Of a stretch of DNA of 64,000 nt, positions 52,172 through 62,194 are shown piece after piece. The position numbers and the translations under genes are program-made. How positions within the stretch are numbered: position 1 is the stretch's first letter; every line of letters begins with the position of its first letter. Under the pieces are notes generated by a model. It worked only from the letters and a program-made list of their open reading frames with translations. It was not told where the DNA came from and ran no database searches. Source of the DNA: Lactobacillus sp. ESL0679 (GTDB lineage Bacteria; Bacillota; Bacilli; Lactobacillales; Lactobacillaceae); NCBI RefSeq assembly GCF_029433515.1, contig NZ_JAQTIG010000008.1, positions 1 to 64,000 on the forward strand, in the 5' to 3' direction.

Positions 52172-54628
52172 ATGCCTAAGAAAAGGAGAAAAACAACTAA
52201 AAAACGTAAGAAGGCGCAAAATACAGGGATAACTTGGTCAGTTATTGGTCTAATTCAGCTTATTATTGCTGTTTGGGCATTTGTCAAATTTGGTATTTTA
52301 GGTAGACAAATTGCCAATTGTTTTCGTTTGTTTTTTGGTGATTCTTATTTACTGGCAGCAGGTCTGTTTGACTTGTTTGGCTTGGTAATGCTGATTTATA
52401 ACAAGCCGATGCACTTTAAATTCAAACGCAGTTGCGGCTTGTTTTTGGCGATTTTAGGAATACTGGTAATTCAGAGCAGCATTTATTTTGAGCATGAGCT
52501 AGTTAATAATGCTTTTATGAATGTCTTTTGGCACGAGATTTCTGCCGAATTTGGTCGAGCAGCGATAACAGTGCCAGTTGGCGGCGGGATGATTGGTGCT
52601 CTCTGCTATCAATTATTTTATCAATTGCTTGGTCATATTGGCCTACGCGTAATCGCAGTCTTATTGATTCCGATTGGGCTGTTAATGTTTTTTGATGTTA
52701 AATTTAGAACAATTATCGGAAAATTTCAGTCCATCAGCCAGCTTTTTATAGTTAAAAACCAACAAGCAGGGACTAAAATCAAAGATAAGTACGCGGTGTT
52801 ACGTGAGAAGCAATTACAAAAACGCGAAGAGCAACAGGCGCGTGATTTAAATGATCCGCTGAACTCGGAATCAGCGATTTTTCCTAATGTTAATGATTTT
52901 ACTGTTGAAAAAGATGAAACTGAAGAGCCGCCTGCGCAAGAAGATTCATCTGAAACAGAGCAGCTTCAACCCTCAATTACTGAGGATAATGAACCGCAAA
53001 TTCAAATTGCCAGTCAGGAAGCTCCTAAAAGTGAGCCGACAGCGATTGAATCGCAGCCAGAAGCAGCAACTGATCAACAAGAAGAATCAAGTTTGCCGAA
53101 GTCACATTCGTTTGCCGACGAAGACAAGAAAATGCTACAAGAGTTGGCAGATGTTGACCATGGTGAATTGAAAACGCAGCAAAAGACTAATCCTAAATAT
53201 CGTAAACCGCCGCTATCGCTGCTTAATCCAGTTAAAAATACTGACCAGAGCTCGGATAAGACGTTAATTCGGCAAAATACGCAAACCTTGCAGACCACTT
53301 TTAAGAGTTTTGGTGTCAATGTCATCATCAAGAAGGCGATTTTGGGACCAACAATTACGCGTTACGAAGTTCAACCTGCTGTTGGTGTTAAAGTCAGCAG
53401 AATTGTCAACTTAGCCGATGATTTGGCGCTAGCTTTAGCTGCCAAGGATATTAGAATCGAAGCGCCAATTCCTGGTAAACCGTTTATCGGGATTGAAGTA
53501 CCTAACCGAACAACCTCAGTTGTTGCCTTTAAGGATGTCATGCAGCATCAAGATGCCAAGGCAGAGCAGGAGCCAATGGTTGTGCCTCTCGGTAAGGACG
53601 TAACGGGCCAGACAATTTCGGCTAATTTAGCTAAAATGCCGCACTTGTTAATTGCTGGTTCGACTGGTTCTGGTAAGTCCGTAGCGATTAATACGATTTT
53701 AACTAGTATTTTAATGAAGGCAATGCCTGACCAAGTTAAATTGATTTTAATTGATCCTAAGATGGTTGAATTGTCAGTCTATAATGGCGTGCCTCATTTG
53801 CTAATTCCAGTTGTAACGGATGCCAAGTTAGCTGCCAATGCATTAAGCAAGGCCGTTAAGGAAATGGAGCGGCGTTATAAATTGTTTGCCGCGAGTGGTG
53901 CCCGCAATATGGGTGAATTTAATGAAAAGGTTCGCCTAAACAATCTAGATAAGTCAAAGCCGGCAATGAAGCCGTTACCTTATATTTTGGTTGTGGTTGA
54001 CGAGTTAAGTGACTTGATGATGGTTGGCGGCCATGATGTGGAAGGTGCAATTGTCCGTTTGGGACAAATGGCGCGTGCAGCCGGAATTCACATGATTTTG
54101 GCAACGCAGAGACCGAGTGTTGACGTAATTACAGGTTTAATTAAGGCCAATGTACCATCGCGAATCTCATTTGCTGTCTCCAGTGGGGTTGATTCACGAA
54201 CGATTTTAGACCAAACTGGAGCCGAAAAATTGCTGGGCCGTGGCGACATGCTGTATATGCCTGTAGGTGCGTCAAAGCCCGAACGAATTCAGGGTGCTTA
54301 TGTGTCTTCCAGTGAAGTTGAAAAAGTAATCTCATGGGTTAAAGAGCAGCAGAAACCCGTATATGATGAAGAAATGATTCCGCAACAGGGCAGCGATAAT
54401 GTAGCAGATAACGATGAGCCGGAAGATGAATTCTATAATCAGGCGGTCGACTTGGTTAGACGCCAGCAGACCGCTAGTGTTTCAATGTTGCAACGCCGCT
54501 TTAGAATTGGTTATAATCGAGCTGCAAGAATTGTGGACGAGATGGAAGCAAAAGGGGTCGTTGGCCCTTCAGAAGGATCAAAGCCGCGCCAAGTCTTGCT
54601 GCCACCTGAAGAAACAACTGAAAAGTAA
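52172..54628 (+). CDS. ftsK: DNA translocase FtsK/SpoIIIE
   Basis: An 818-residue septal DNA pump. The N-terminus is basic, followed by four or so membrane helices (about 25-185), an acidic/Gln-rich linker (about 215-370), the motor with GSTGSGKS (Walker A), LILIDPKMVELS, VVVDELSDLMM (Walker B) and ATQRPSVDVITGLIKANVPSRI, and a gamma winged-helix domain (MLQRRFRIGYNRAARIVDEME) that reads oriented sequence motifs. Ends with an acidic tail. Confidence 0.95.
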   Translation: MPKKRRKTTKKRKKAQNTGITWSVIGLIQLIIAVWAFVKFGILGRQIANCFRLFFGDSYLLAAGLFDLFGLVMLIYNKPMHFKFKRSCGLFLAILGILVIQSSIYFEHELVNNAFMNVFWHEISAEFGRAAITVPVGGGMIGALCYQLFYQLLGHIGLRVIAVLLIPIGLLMFFDVKFRTIIGKFQSISQLFIVKNQQAGTKIKDKYAVLREKQLQKREEQQARDLNDPLNSESAIFPNVNDFTVEKDETEEPPAQEDSSETEQLQPSITEDNEPQIQIASQEAPKSEPTAIESQPEAATDQQEESSLPKSHSFADEDKKMLQELADVDHGELKTQQKTNPKYRKPPLSLLNPVKNTDQSSDKTLIRQNTQTLQTTFKSFGVNVIIKKAILGPTITRYEVQPAVGVKVSRIVNLADDLALALAAKDIRIEAPIPGKPFIGIEVPNRTTSVVAFKDVMQHQDAKAEQEPMVVPLGKDVTGQTISANLAKMPHLLIAGSTGSGKSVAINTILTSILMKAMPDQVKLILIDPKMVELSVYNGVPHLLIPVVTDAKLAANALSKAVKEMERRYKLFAASGARNMGEFNEKVRLNNLDKSKPAMKPLPYILVVVDELSDLMMVGGHDVEGAIVRLGQMARAAGIHMILATQRPSVDVITGLIKANVPSRISFAVSSGVDSRTILDQTGAEKLLGRGDMLYMPVGASKPERIQGAYVSSSEVEKVISWVKEQQKPVYDEEMIPQQGSDNVADNDEPEDEFYNQAVDLVRRQQTASVSMLQRRFRIGYNRAARIVDEMEAKGVVGPSEGSKPRQVLLPPEETTEK

Positions 54629-54801
54629 TTTTTAAGAAAGTTTAGCATGTGGCAATTTTAGCTAATTTTACGGCTAAATAATGTTAGAATTAACTCGAAC
54701 ATTGTGATCGTAAAAGTGTAGAATTGAACAAGTAATTGTTATATAATTTGTAATGCTGTCCAGATTAATAGCTCTTAATTGAGCAGAAAAGGAATGTTAG
54801 A

Positions 54802-55530
54802 ATGCAGCGAGCAATTGTTTTTGGCGCTACTGGTGGAATAGGACAGGCTATTTGTGCAGATTTGGCACGAGATGGCTGGTCGCTTTATGTTCATTGCAGT
54901 CAAAATTGGCAAGCTGCTTGTGAATTAAGTGAAAACTTAGCCAAGCAGTTTCCCCAGCAAGATTTTATTCCAATTAAACTTAGTTTTTTAGTTGATAATA
55001 ATGATTTACAAACCTTTGTCCAGGGGTTATTGCCGATTAATGCGGTTGTTTTTGCACAAGGCATTACCGATTATAATTTTGTCAGCGGGCAAAATTTATC
55101 TAAGATTGACCAAGTTATGACGGTTAATCTGACGGTACCAATTAAATTAACTGGCTTGCTTGAGCCGCTATTAATTAAAAATGATTTTAGCCGGATTGTA
55201 TATTTGGGTTCGGTTTATGGCGGTCAAGGTAGTGCGATGGAAGCTGTTTATAGCAGTTCAAAAGCGGGACTAACCCGTTTTGCTCAAAGCTATGCGCGCG
55301 AAGTTGCGTCAGCTAATTTGACAGTTAATGTCATTGCTCCTGGTGCGGTTAACACGCCGATGAACGCGATGTTTGCACCGGAAACAATGGAAGAGGTCAA
55401 GGGTGAAATTCCTGCTGGTCGGCTTGCCGAAGGCAGCGATATTTCATTCTGGGTCAAGAATTTGCTCAATCTTCGCTCTGGCTATTTAACAGGTCAGACG
55501 ATTTATGTCAGCGGCGGCTGGCTTTTATAA
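54802..55530 (+). CDS. SDR-family oxidoreductase (YmfI-like)
   Basis: A 242-residue short-chain dehydrogenase/reductase. TGGIGQAI is the nucleotide loop (GATGGIG), VFAQG is the NNAG-equivalent, Ser-Tyr-Lys catalytic residues are in YLGSVYGGQ and YSSSKAG, and APGAVNTPM and SGGWLL close the fold. In Bacillus and lactobacilli a gene of this type (ymfI) lies just before the rodZ gene. Substrate unknown. Two zinc peptidase genes often found between ftsK and this gene are absent. Confidence 0.88.
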   Translation: MQRAIVFGATGGIGQAICADLARDGWSLYVHCSQNWQAACELSENLAKQFPQQDFIPIKLSFLVDNNDLQTFVQGLLPINAVVFAQGITDYNFVSGQNLSKIDQVMTVNLTVPIKLTGLLEPLLIKNDFSRIVYLGSVYGGQGSAMEAVYSSSKAGLTRFAQSYAREVASANLTVNVIAPGAVNTPMNAMFAPETMEEVKGEIPAGRLAEGSDISFWVKNLLNLRSGYLTGQTIYVSGGWLL

Positions 55531-55596
55531 ATGTAAAATAAAGTAGTAGTATATGTTATACTCAAGTTGTTAGTAAAGATTTTTAAAGAGGTAACT

Positions 55597-56664
55597 ATGG
55601 CAGATATCGGAGATAAATTACGCAGTGCCAGAGAGGCAAAGGGACTTTCAATTGCAGATATTGAAAAAGCAACCAAAATTCAAGGTAGATATCTGACGGC
55701 AATTGAACAAAATGATTTTGATAAACTTCCCGGAGATTTTTATGTACGGGCTTTTATTAGACAGTATGCCCAGATTGTCGGCTTAGATGGCAAGCAGCTG
55801 CTCAGTGAATACCATCAAGAAGTTCCCGCAGCCCAACCAGATGAGTACGTTGAGGATTCGATTGATAATAAGAGCGAGGAAGTTCGCAAGACAACCAGTA
55901 ACAAAAAGAAATTATGGAAGAACTACCTCCCACGGATTATTGTGGGTCTGGGAGTAATTGGTGTGATTTTGGTTTGTTACGTGGTCTACGCTCACTTTTC
56001 AGCAAGTCATAATCAGGATGTTAATCCAGATAAGGGTGTTTCAATTTCTTCAGGAAATACTAATAAGCCTAAGAAAAAGCAGCCAGTCGTAGCTAATTCG
56101 GTTAAGATTAAGGAGTTAGCTGCTAACCAATTCCAAATTACTGGCTTGAAGAAAAATCGTAATTTAGTTGTGCGTGCTGGCGATCAAAGTATTACTGTCA
56201 CTATTTCATTTAATGGTGTTAGACAAGCATCACAAACTTTGGCAGCTGGGCAAAAGCAAACGATTGCTATACCGACTAATGCTCAAAATGTGGGTGTTAA
56301 CTTGAGTAATGCTTCAGGCACTAAGGTGACAGTTGGCGGTAAAAAAGTACCATATGACGACCAGAATGGCTACTTGAATTTAACTTTGTTGATTGGTAAG
56401 CAACGCAGTCAGACTACGAGTCAGTCAAATTCAACTAATAATTATCGTTCAAATACCAATAATGGCACTAATAGTACCAATTCTAGTCAGTCTACTCATA
56501 GTTCAAATAATCAGGCTACTCATAACAATAGTACTAACAATAATTCACAACATAATCAAACTACCCAGAATAATGGTCAGAGCAATAACCAGACTAATAC
56601 TACTAATAATGGTAACCAGTCTGGAAGTTCAACTCACTCTTCAACCACTAATAATGGCAGATAA
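55597..56664 (+). CDS. rodZ: RodZ-like helix-turn-helix membrane protein
   Basis: A 355-residue protein. ATG 55597 follows AAAGAGGT; earlier in-frame codons have no binding site. N-terminal HTH_25 domain (KLRSAREAKGLSIADIEKATKI, in parts; DFYVRAFIRQYAQ), one transmembrane helix (about 113-135), a DUF4115 beta domain (165-270), and a 70-residue Asn/Ser/Thr/Gln tail. RodZ links MreB to the membrane and cell-shape machinery. It is followed by pgsA. Confidence 0.88.
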   Translation: MADIGDKLRSAREAKGLSIADIEKATKIQGRYLTAIEQNDFDKLPGDFYVRAFIRQYAQIVGLDGKQLLSEYHQEVPAAQPDEYVEDSIDNKSEEVRKTTSNKKKLWKNYLPRIIVGLGVIGVILVCYVVYAHFSASHNQDVNPDKGVSISSGNTNKPKKKQPVVANSVKIKELAANQFQITGLKKNRNLVVRAGDQSITVTISFNGVRQASQTLAAGQKQTIAIPTNAQNVGVNLSNASGTKVTVGGKKVPYDDQNGYLNLTLLIGKQRSQTTSQSNSTNNYRSNTNNGTNSTNSSQSTHSSNNQATHNNSTNNNSQHNQTTQNNGQSNNQTNTTNNGNQSGSSTHSSTTNNGR

Positions 56665-56692
56665 TTATCAAATATAGGAGAAGTAGTAGAGA

Positions 56693-57253
56693 ATGAATTT
56701 ACCTAATAAATTAACTGTTTTTAGAATATTTTTAATTCCAGTATTTGTGTTAATCGTCATGTTTGGCGGCAACGCAAGTACACAAGTTGGTAGCAGTACC
56801 GTATATTGGCGGTTAGTAATTGCTGCAGTTGTCTTTGCAGTTGCTTCTGCAACTGACTGGTTTGATGGTCACATTGCGCGGTCACGCAATATGGTAACTA
56901 ACTTTGGTAAGTTTGCCGATCCGTTGGCCGATAAGATGTTAACAATGACTGCCTTCATTATGCTGGTTGAATTAAAATTGGCACCAGCTTGGGTGGTTGT
57001 AATTATTGTTTGTCGTGAGCTTGCAGTTACTGGCTTGCGGCTGATTTTGGCAGAAAATAAGGGCCAAGTAATGGCTGCAGCAATGCCTGGTAAGATTAAA
57101 ACAACTTGCCAAATGTTGTCTGTTATCTTCTTACTGATTGGTAATTTTTACTACATTGGGACAATTTTATTGTACCTAGCATTAATCTTTACAATCTACT
57201 CTGGCTGGGACTACTTCCACAATTCATGGGATGTTTTTAAGGGTTCAATGTAA
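56693..57253 (+). CDS. pgsA: CDP-diacylglycerol-glycerol-3-phosphate 3-phosphatidyltransferase
   Basis: A 186-residue membrane enzyme for phosphatidylglycerol phosphate synthesis. The CDP-alcohol phosphotransferase signature DG-xx-AR-x8-G-x3-D-x3-D is in DWFDGHIARSRN ... GKFADPLADK. Four helices are visible. AGGAGAAGTAG precedes the ATG. A terminator follows, which separates it from the osmoprotectant operon. Confidence 0.95.
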   Translation: MNLPNKLTVFRIFLIPVFVLIVMFGGNASTQVGSSTVYWRLVIAAVVFAVASATDWFDGHIARSRNMVTNFGKFADPLADKMLTMTAFIMLVELKLAPAWVVVIIVCRELAVTGLRLILAENKGQVMAAAMPGKIKTTCQMLSVIFLLIGNFYYIGTILLYLALIFTIYSGWDYFHNSWDVFKGSM

Positions 57254-57274
57254 CAAAATAAATGAATTTAAGTA

Positions 57275-57306
57275 AAAAAGCACTGACAAAGTTAGTGCTT
57301 TTTTTG
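57275..57306 (+). terminator. Terminator of the rodZ-pgsA transcript
   Basis: AAAAAGCACT (57275-57284) and AGTGCTTTTT (57294-57303), then TTG. Confidence 0.88.
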
Positions 57307-57411
57307 TGCATATTTTTAAAATACTAAAATATAAAAAATTCAATATTTTTGCTTAATTAATTCTCGATTGTTAGCATTAAATTAATAGAACTGTTAAAAA
57401 GGAGAATATAT

Positions 57412-58587
57412 ATGAGTAAAAAAATTCCAATGGTTGAATTTAGAAATGTCTCGAAAATTTACTCTAAGAGCGAAAAGCCGGCTGTTGAGAATATTAGTTT
57501 CACAATTGACAAGGGCGAGTTTTGCTGCTTAATTGGTACTTCTGGTTCTGGCAAAACAACTTTAATGCGGATGATTAATCGGATGAATAGTGTGACTAAA
57601 GGTGAAGTTTTTGTGGAAGGTAAAAACGTTAAGTCGTTTAATCCTGTAAATCTCCGACGGCATATTGGCTATGTTATTCAGAATAATGGCTTGATGCCAC
57701 ACATGACAATTCGCCAGAATATTGTTTTGGTTCCCAAATTGTTGAAATGGCCAAAAGAAAAATTAGATAAGGAAGCAGAAGAGCTAATTGCAATGGCAGA
57801 ATTGCCTAAAGATTATTTGGATCGCTATCCTAAAGAGTTATCTGGCGGACAGCAACAACGAATTGGTGTCGTGCGGGCTCTTGCAGCGGACCAAAGTTTG
57901 ATTTTAATGGATGAGCCGTTTGGTGCGCTTGATCCGATTACACGTGAAAGTTTGCAAAATTTGGTGCAGCACTTACAGACTAAGTTAGGCAAAACAATCG
58001 TGTTTGTCACCCATGACATGGATGAGGCGTTAAAATTGGCAACAAAGATTGTCGTTTTGCATGACGGCCAGCTAATTCAGGTGGGGACGCCGGATGAAAT
58101 CTTGCATCATCCTGCTAATGACTTTGTAGAGACCTTAATTGGCGAGGAACGTTTGGCGGCTGCTAAATACGAAACGGTGCAGGTCAAAAATGTGATGTTA
58201 ACTAATCCGGTTCAGATTAATCTTGGTGCGACGCTATCAGAGGCCTTAACCATGATGAAAGAGCATCATGTCGATACCTTGCTAGTAGTTGATGATGAAA
58301 ATCACTTAAAGGGCTACATTTCAATTGATGCGTTGCAGCGCAAATACCAATCGCTCACTAGTGTTAGTGATATTTTGCAACAGGTAGCTTATACTGTTGG
58401 ACCCGAAGAATATTTGCGTGATAATTTTAGTCGTATTCTAAGCCGTAATGGTCAATATATTCCAGTGGTTGATTCTGAAGAAAAGTTAGTTGGTATTGTT
58501 ACGCGGTCGAGCTTAGTTAATGTTGTTTATGAATCAATCTGGGGCGGTAAATCAGCCAATAAGCAATCAGCAAAAGAGGCGAAATAA
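57412..58587 (+). CDS. opuCA: Osmoprotectant ABC transporter ATP-binding protein
   Basis: A 391-residue ATPase of the OpuCA/ProV type. Walker [11 protein letters not shown]-loop [11 protein letters not shown], signature LSGGQQQRI, Walker [14 protein letters not shown], and two C-terminal CBS domains (about 250-380, such as [17 protein letters not shown] and [15 protein letters not shown]) that sense ionic strength or nucleotides in this family. First gene of a four-gene operon in OpuC order. AAAAGGAGA precedes ATG. Confidence 0.94.
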   Translation: MSKKIPMVEFRNVSKIYSKSEKPAVENISFTIDKGEFCCLIGTSGSGKTTLMRMINRMNSVTKGEVFVEGKNVKSFNPVNLRRHIGYVIQNNGLMPHMTIRQNIVLVPKLLKWPKEKLDKEAEELIAMAELPKDYLDRYPKELSGGQQQRIGVVRALAADQSLILMDEPFGALDPITRESLQNLVQHLQTKLGKTIVFVTHDMDEALKLATKIVVLHDGQLIQVGTPDEILHHPANDFVETLIGEERLAAAKYETVQVKNVMLTNPVQINLGATLSEALTMMKEHHVDTLLVVDDENHLKGYISIDALQRKYQSLTSVSDILQQVAYTVGPEEYLRDNFSRILSRNGQYIPVVDSEEKLVGIVTRSSLVNVVYESIWGGKSANKQSAKEAK

Positions 58588-58588
58588 C

Positions 58589-59212
58589 ATGTCAGCTTTT
58601 TTTGCACAACATGGTTCAGAATTAATTGTTAAAACATGGCAGCAGATTTATATTTCGGCAATTGCCTTAGCGCTGGGGATTTTAGTTGCAGTGCCACTAA
58701 GTGTTATTTTATTAAAATTTCCCCGAACAGCTAAAGTAGTCGTTGCCTTTGCTAGTATGTTGCAGACAATTCCGGCATTGGCACTACTCGCGATTATGAT
58801 TCCCTTTTTTGGAATTGGTCAAGTGCCAGCAATAATTGCGTTATTTTTATATAGCTTAATGCCGATTTTGCGTAACACCTATGTTGGCTTAACAGGAGTA
58901 AATCAGGATACGATTGATTCAGCGCGCGGTCTAGGTATGACGCAGCTGCAATTAATTACGAAAGTCGACTTGCCTCTAGCAATGCCAGTGATTATGGCCG
59001 GCATCAGATTATCGGCAATTTATGTAATTGCGTGGGCAACTCTGGCTTCCTACATTGGAGCCGGCGGGTTAGGTGACTTCATTTTCAACGGGTTAAGCCT
59101 CTACCAGCCAAGTTTGATTTTGGGCGGCACAATTCCTGTAATTATTTTGGCGTTACTAACTGATTATCTCTTAGGTAAATTGGAAAAAAGATTAACGCCG
59201 AAAGGAATATAG
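58589..59212 (+). CDS. opuCB: Osmoprotectant ABC transporter permease
   Basis: A 207-residue permease with five or six helices. ATG 58589 follows directly after the opuCA stop (TAACATG); the frame is open earlier but inside opuCA. The EAA loop is [34 protein letters not shown] (in parts), and [22 protein letters not shown]-type ending is visible. It pairs with the second permease of the operon. Confidence 0.92.
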   Translation: MSAFFAQHGSELIVKTWQQIYISAIALALGILVAVPLSVILLKFPRTAKVVVAFASMLQTIPALALLAIMIPFFGIGQVPAIIALFLYSLMPILRNTYVGLTGVNQDTIDSARGLGMTQLQLITKVDLPLAMPVIMAGIRLSAIYVIAWATLASYIGAGGLGDFIFNGLSLYQPSLILGGTIPVIILALLTDYLLGKLEKRLTPKGI

Positions 59213-59224
59213 GGGGTGCTAGAA

Positions 59225-60160
59225 ATGAAAAAACAAGTCAAAAAATTCTTTTTAATTGTTAGTATTTTAATTGTAACCGTAGCTACAAGTGGATGTGGGT
59301 TGCCCGGCTTGTCAGACAGTCAGGGCAGTGGTCAAAATATTCGCATCACAGCTTTGACGACAACAGAATCACAAACAGTAGCGAATATTATTGCGCAACT
59401 GATTGAGCATGAAACGCCATACAAAGCAACTATCGTGAATAATTTAGGCTCGGCACCAATGCAGCATCAGGCGTTATATCGCCATGACGCCGATATTCAG
59501 GCTGCAGCTTATGACGGTGGAGAGCTAACCGCCAATCTTTTAATGGCACCGATTAAAGACTCTAAAAGAGCAAATGACACGGTTCGTCGTGAAGTTAAAA
59601 AGCGGTGGGATCAGACATATTTACATACATATGGTTTTGCTAATAATTATGCTTTTATGGTTAATCGAAAAGAGCAAAAGCAAGATCATCTTTACAATAT
59701 TTCTGACTTAAAAAAATATCAGAACAAGTTTTCTGTTGGAGTTGCGTCAGAGTGGGTTAATGCACCAGGAGTTGGCTATTCTAACTTCCAGACAGCTTAC
59801 GGCATTACTTTTAGCAAGTTGCATCCGATGAACATTGGACTGGTATATTCGGCACTTAAAAGTGGCAAAATGAATGTTATCCTTGGTTATTCAACCGATG
59901 GGCGAATTGATAGCTATCACTTGAATTTGCTTAAGGATAACAAGCACTTTTTCCCACCGTATAATTGTGGGATGTTGATTAATAATTATGTTTTACGCGA
60001 ACATCCAGAGTTAAAGCCATTATTGATGCGACTGGTTGGTCATATTAATGTTCATGAAATTCGGGCGATGAATTACCAAGTTGATGATCATTTGCTTGAG
60101 CCCGCAACGGTTGCTCATCAGTTTTTAGTTAAGCATCATTACTTTAAGGAGGCGCAATAA
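59225..60160 (+). CDS. opuCC: Osmoprotectant ABC transporter substrate-binding lipoprotein
   Basis: A 311-residue binding protein. ATG 59225 (MKKQVKKFFLIVS) gives a lipoprotein signal with lipobox ATSGC (Cys at about residue 23); an upstream GTG at 59216 is less likely. The OpuAC-type domain shows ALTTTESQTVANIIAQLIE, MQHQALYRHDADIQAAAYDG, and ILGYSTDGRIDSYHLNLL. Probably binds glycine betaine, carnitine or choline; which one cannot be read. Confidence 0.9.
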   Translation: MKKQVKKFFLIVSILIVTVATSGCGLPGLSDSQGSGQNIRITALTTTESQTVANIIAQLIEHETPYKATIVNNLGSAPMQHQALYRHDADIQAAAYDGGELTANLLMAPIKDSKRANDTVRREVKKRWDQTYLHTYGFANNYAFMVNRKEQKQDHLYNISDLKKYQNKFSVGVASEWVNAPGVGYSNFQTAYGITFSKLHPMNIGLVYSALKSGKMNVILGYSTDGRIDSYHLNLLKDNKHFFPPYNCGMLINNYVLREHPELKPLLMRLVGHINVHEIRAMNYQVDDHLLEPATVAHQFLVKHHYFKEAQ

Positions 60161-60819
60161 TGGCTAAGTTATCGTTATGGCAGCAGTTTATCTATTATTA
60201 CCAACACAATGGCAGTTATGTGCTAGCGCAATTTAATCGAACATTTTTAATTTCAATTTATGGTGTTTTATTTGCAGCTATTATTGGCATTCCCGTTGGC
60301 ATTTTTATCTCTCGCAATACTCACTTAGGTGACTTTGTGGTTGAAATTGCTAATTTTATCCAAACTATTCCGTCGCTAGCGCTACTTTCAATTGTCATGA
60401 TTGGGCTGGGACTCGGCGTAATGACGGTAATTGTTACCGTGACGCTATATTCGCTGCTGCCAATTATTAAGAATACTTATACGGGCATGCGTAATGTCGA
60501 TCGAAACATAATTGATTCGGGAAAAGGAATGGGTATGACAAGATTGCAGCTTTTGTACTTGGTAAAGTTGCCACTATCAATGTCTGTTATTGTTGCCGGC
60601 TTGAAAAATGCGCTTGTGATTGCAATTGGTATTACCTCGATTGGCTCCTTTGTCGGTGCTGGCGGGTTAGGCGACATTATCATTAGGGGAACGAATGCGA
60701 CTAATGGTAGTGCGATCATTTTAGCTGGTGCCGTGCCAACAGCGTTAATGGCGATATTGGCTGACGTGGTTTTAAATCTTTTACAAAAGTGGTTGCAACC
60801 AAAAGGATTGCGCCAGTAA
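60160..60819 (+). CDS. opuCD: Osmoprotectant ABC transporter permease (second)
   Basis: A 219-residue permease with the same EAA loop type (NIIDSGKGMGMTRLQLLYLVKLPLSMSVI, in parts) and GSFVGAGGLGDIIIRG. Its ATG overlaps the opuCC stop (TAATGG), completing the operon opuCABCD. The 136 bases after it hold the recA control region, so recA has its own promoter. Confidence 0.92.
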   Translation: MAKLSLWQQFIYYYQHNGSYVLAQFNRTFLISIYGVLFAAIIGIPVGIFISRNTHLGDFVVEIANFIQTIPSLALLSIVMIGLGLGVMTVIVTVTLYSLLPIIKNTYTGMRNVDRNIIDSGKGMGMTRLQLLYLVKLPLSMSVIVAGLKNALVIAIGITSIGSFVGAGGLGDIIIRGTNATNGSAIILAGAVPTALMAILADVVLNLLQKWLQPKGLRQ

Positions 60820-60873
60820 TTTTTTCGCAAAAAAAGAGACTTTTAGCGTACTTAATAATGTGGGATAAAAGAA

Positions 60874-60887
60874 TAAACATTTGTTCG
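60874..60887. promoter_or_regulatory. LexA-like SOS box upstream of recA
   Basis: TAAACATTTGTTCG matches eight of the ten fixed positions of the Gram-positive SOS box CGAAC-N4-GTTCG. It ends eight bases before the recA -35. Confidence 0.65.
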
Positions 60888-60894
60888 GTTTTCC

Positions 60895-60924
60895 TTGCAA
60901 ATTAGCAAGAAATCAAAGTATAAT
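60895..60924 (+). promoter_or_regulatory. Promoter of recA
   Basis: TTGCAA (60895-60900), 18 bases, TATAAT (60919-60924). Confidence 0.7.
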
Positions 60925-60955
60925 TAATTGGTATTAAATAGAGGAGGCAAATCGC

Positions 60956-62062
60956 TTGGCCAAAGACGAAAAACAAAAGGCACTTGAAAGTGCATTGAAA
61001 AAAATTGAAAAGAATTTTGGTAAAGGCGCCGTAATGCGAATGGGCGACAAGGCTGATACCGAAATTTCGACGGTTCCGTCCGGTTCGCTGGCACTTGATG
61101 CGGCTTTAGGTGTTGGCGGTTATCCACGAGGAAGAATTATTGAAATTTATGGGCCTGAATCTTCAGGCAAGACGACGGTTGCTTTGCATGCCGTTGCTGA
61201 AGTTCAAAAGCGTGGCGGCACCGCTGCTTATATCGATGCCGAAAACGCAATGGATCCTGCATATGCACAAGCTTTAGGTGTTGACGTTGACGCGCTGATT
61301 TTGTCACAGCCAAATACTGGTGAAGAAGGGTTGCAGATTGCTGATACCTTGATTGCCAGTGGTGCCATTGATATTTTGATTGTCGATTCTGTTGCCGCCT
61401 TGGTGCCGCAAGCTGAAATTGACGGCGATATTGGTGATAGTCACGTGGGTTTGCAGGCGCGGCTAATGAGTCAGGCGTTGCGTAAGCTTTCTGGTAATAT
61501 TAATAAGACCAAAACCATTGCGATTTTTATTAATCAAATTCGGGAAAAAGTTGGTATCATGTTCGGCAACCCTGAAACCACGCCTGGTGGTCGTGCCCTG
61601 AAATTTTATTCAACAATTCGTTTAGAAATTAGACGAGCTGAAAAAATCAAGCAAACTGGCGGCGACATTACTGGTAACCGAGTAAAAATCAAGGTGGTCA
61701 AGAATAAGGTTGCGCCACCATTTAAGGTTGCTGAAGTCGACATGATGTATGGTAAGGGTATTTCTCAAAGTGGAGAATTGCTCGATATGGCAGCTGATAA
61801 GGATATTATTGCTAAGGCTGGTTCGTGGTATTCATACAATAATGAGCGAATTGGTCAAGGCCGAGAAAACGCTAAGAAGTATCTTGAAGAGCACCGAGAC
61901 ATTTATAACGACGTTCAGCATCAAGTCCGCCAAGCTTATGGAATTGATGAAAAGTCAATCGCTGACCGTGAAGATCCGGAAAAAGTTAAAGTTAAAAAAG
62001 CAAAAGATGAAAATGTGACAAAGGAAGCTGTAGAAAAAGAAACTGACAACAAAAGCAAATAG
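60956..62062 (+). CDS. recA: Recombinase A
   Basis: A 368-residue RecA with TTG start after AGGAGG. Walker A is GPESSGKTT, with the [13 protein letters not shown] start, the loop 1/2 region and [17 protein letters not shown] all present, and a charged C-terminal tail (Lys/Glu-rich). RecA drives strand exchange and LexA autocleavage; RecX, 30 kb upstream, restrains it. Terminator follows. Confidence 0.97.
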   Translation: MAKDEKQKALESALKKIEKNFGKGAVMRMGDKADTEISTVPSGSLALDAALGVGGYPRGRIIEIYGPESSGKTTVALHAVAEVQKRGGTAAYIDAENAMDPAYAQALGVDVDALILSQPNTGEEGLQIADTLIASGAIDILIVDSVAALVPQAEIDGDIGDSHVGLQARLMSQALRKLSGNINKTKTIAIFINQIREKVGIMFGNPETTPGGRALKFYSTIRLEIRRAEKIKQTGGDITGNRVKIKVVKNKVAPPFKVAEVDMMYGKGISQSGELLDMAADKDIIAKAGSWYSYNNERIGQGRENAKKYLEEHRDIYNDVQHQVRQAYGIDEKSIADREDPEKVKVKKAKDENVTKEAVEKETDNKSK

Positions 62063-62075
62063 AGTTGAAGAAATT

Positions 62076-62110
62076 AACCTTGACCTTGGAATTTAAGGCA
62101 AGGTTTTTTT
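62076..62110 (+). terminator. Terminator of recA
   Basis: AACCTTG (62076-62082) and CAAGGTT (62099-62105) with an inner CCTT/AAGG, then TTTTT. Confidence 0.8.
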
Positions 62111-62194
62111 CTTGGTGATTGACATGTGTCCCGCGGTTCTTTATCATTAATATTGTGTGAATAATCTAAAAAATAAAAAAAGGCGATAGTAATC

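Noticed and set aside
54640-54720. LexA-like box (CGAACATTGTGATCG) before the SDR gene
   Set aside because: The right half-site does not match GTTCG and spacing is wrong, so it is not a credible SOS box.
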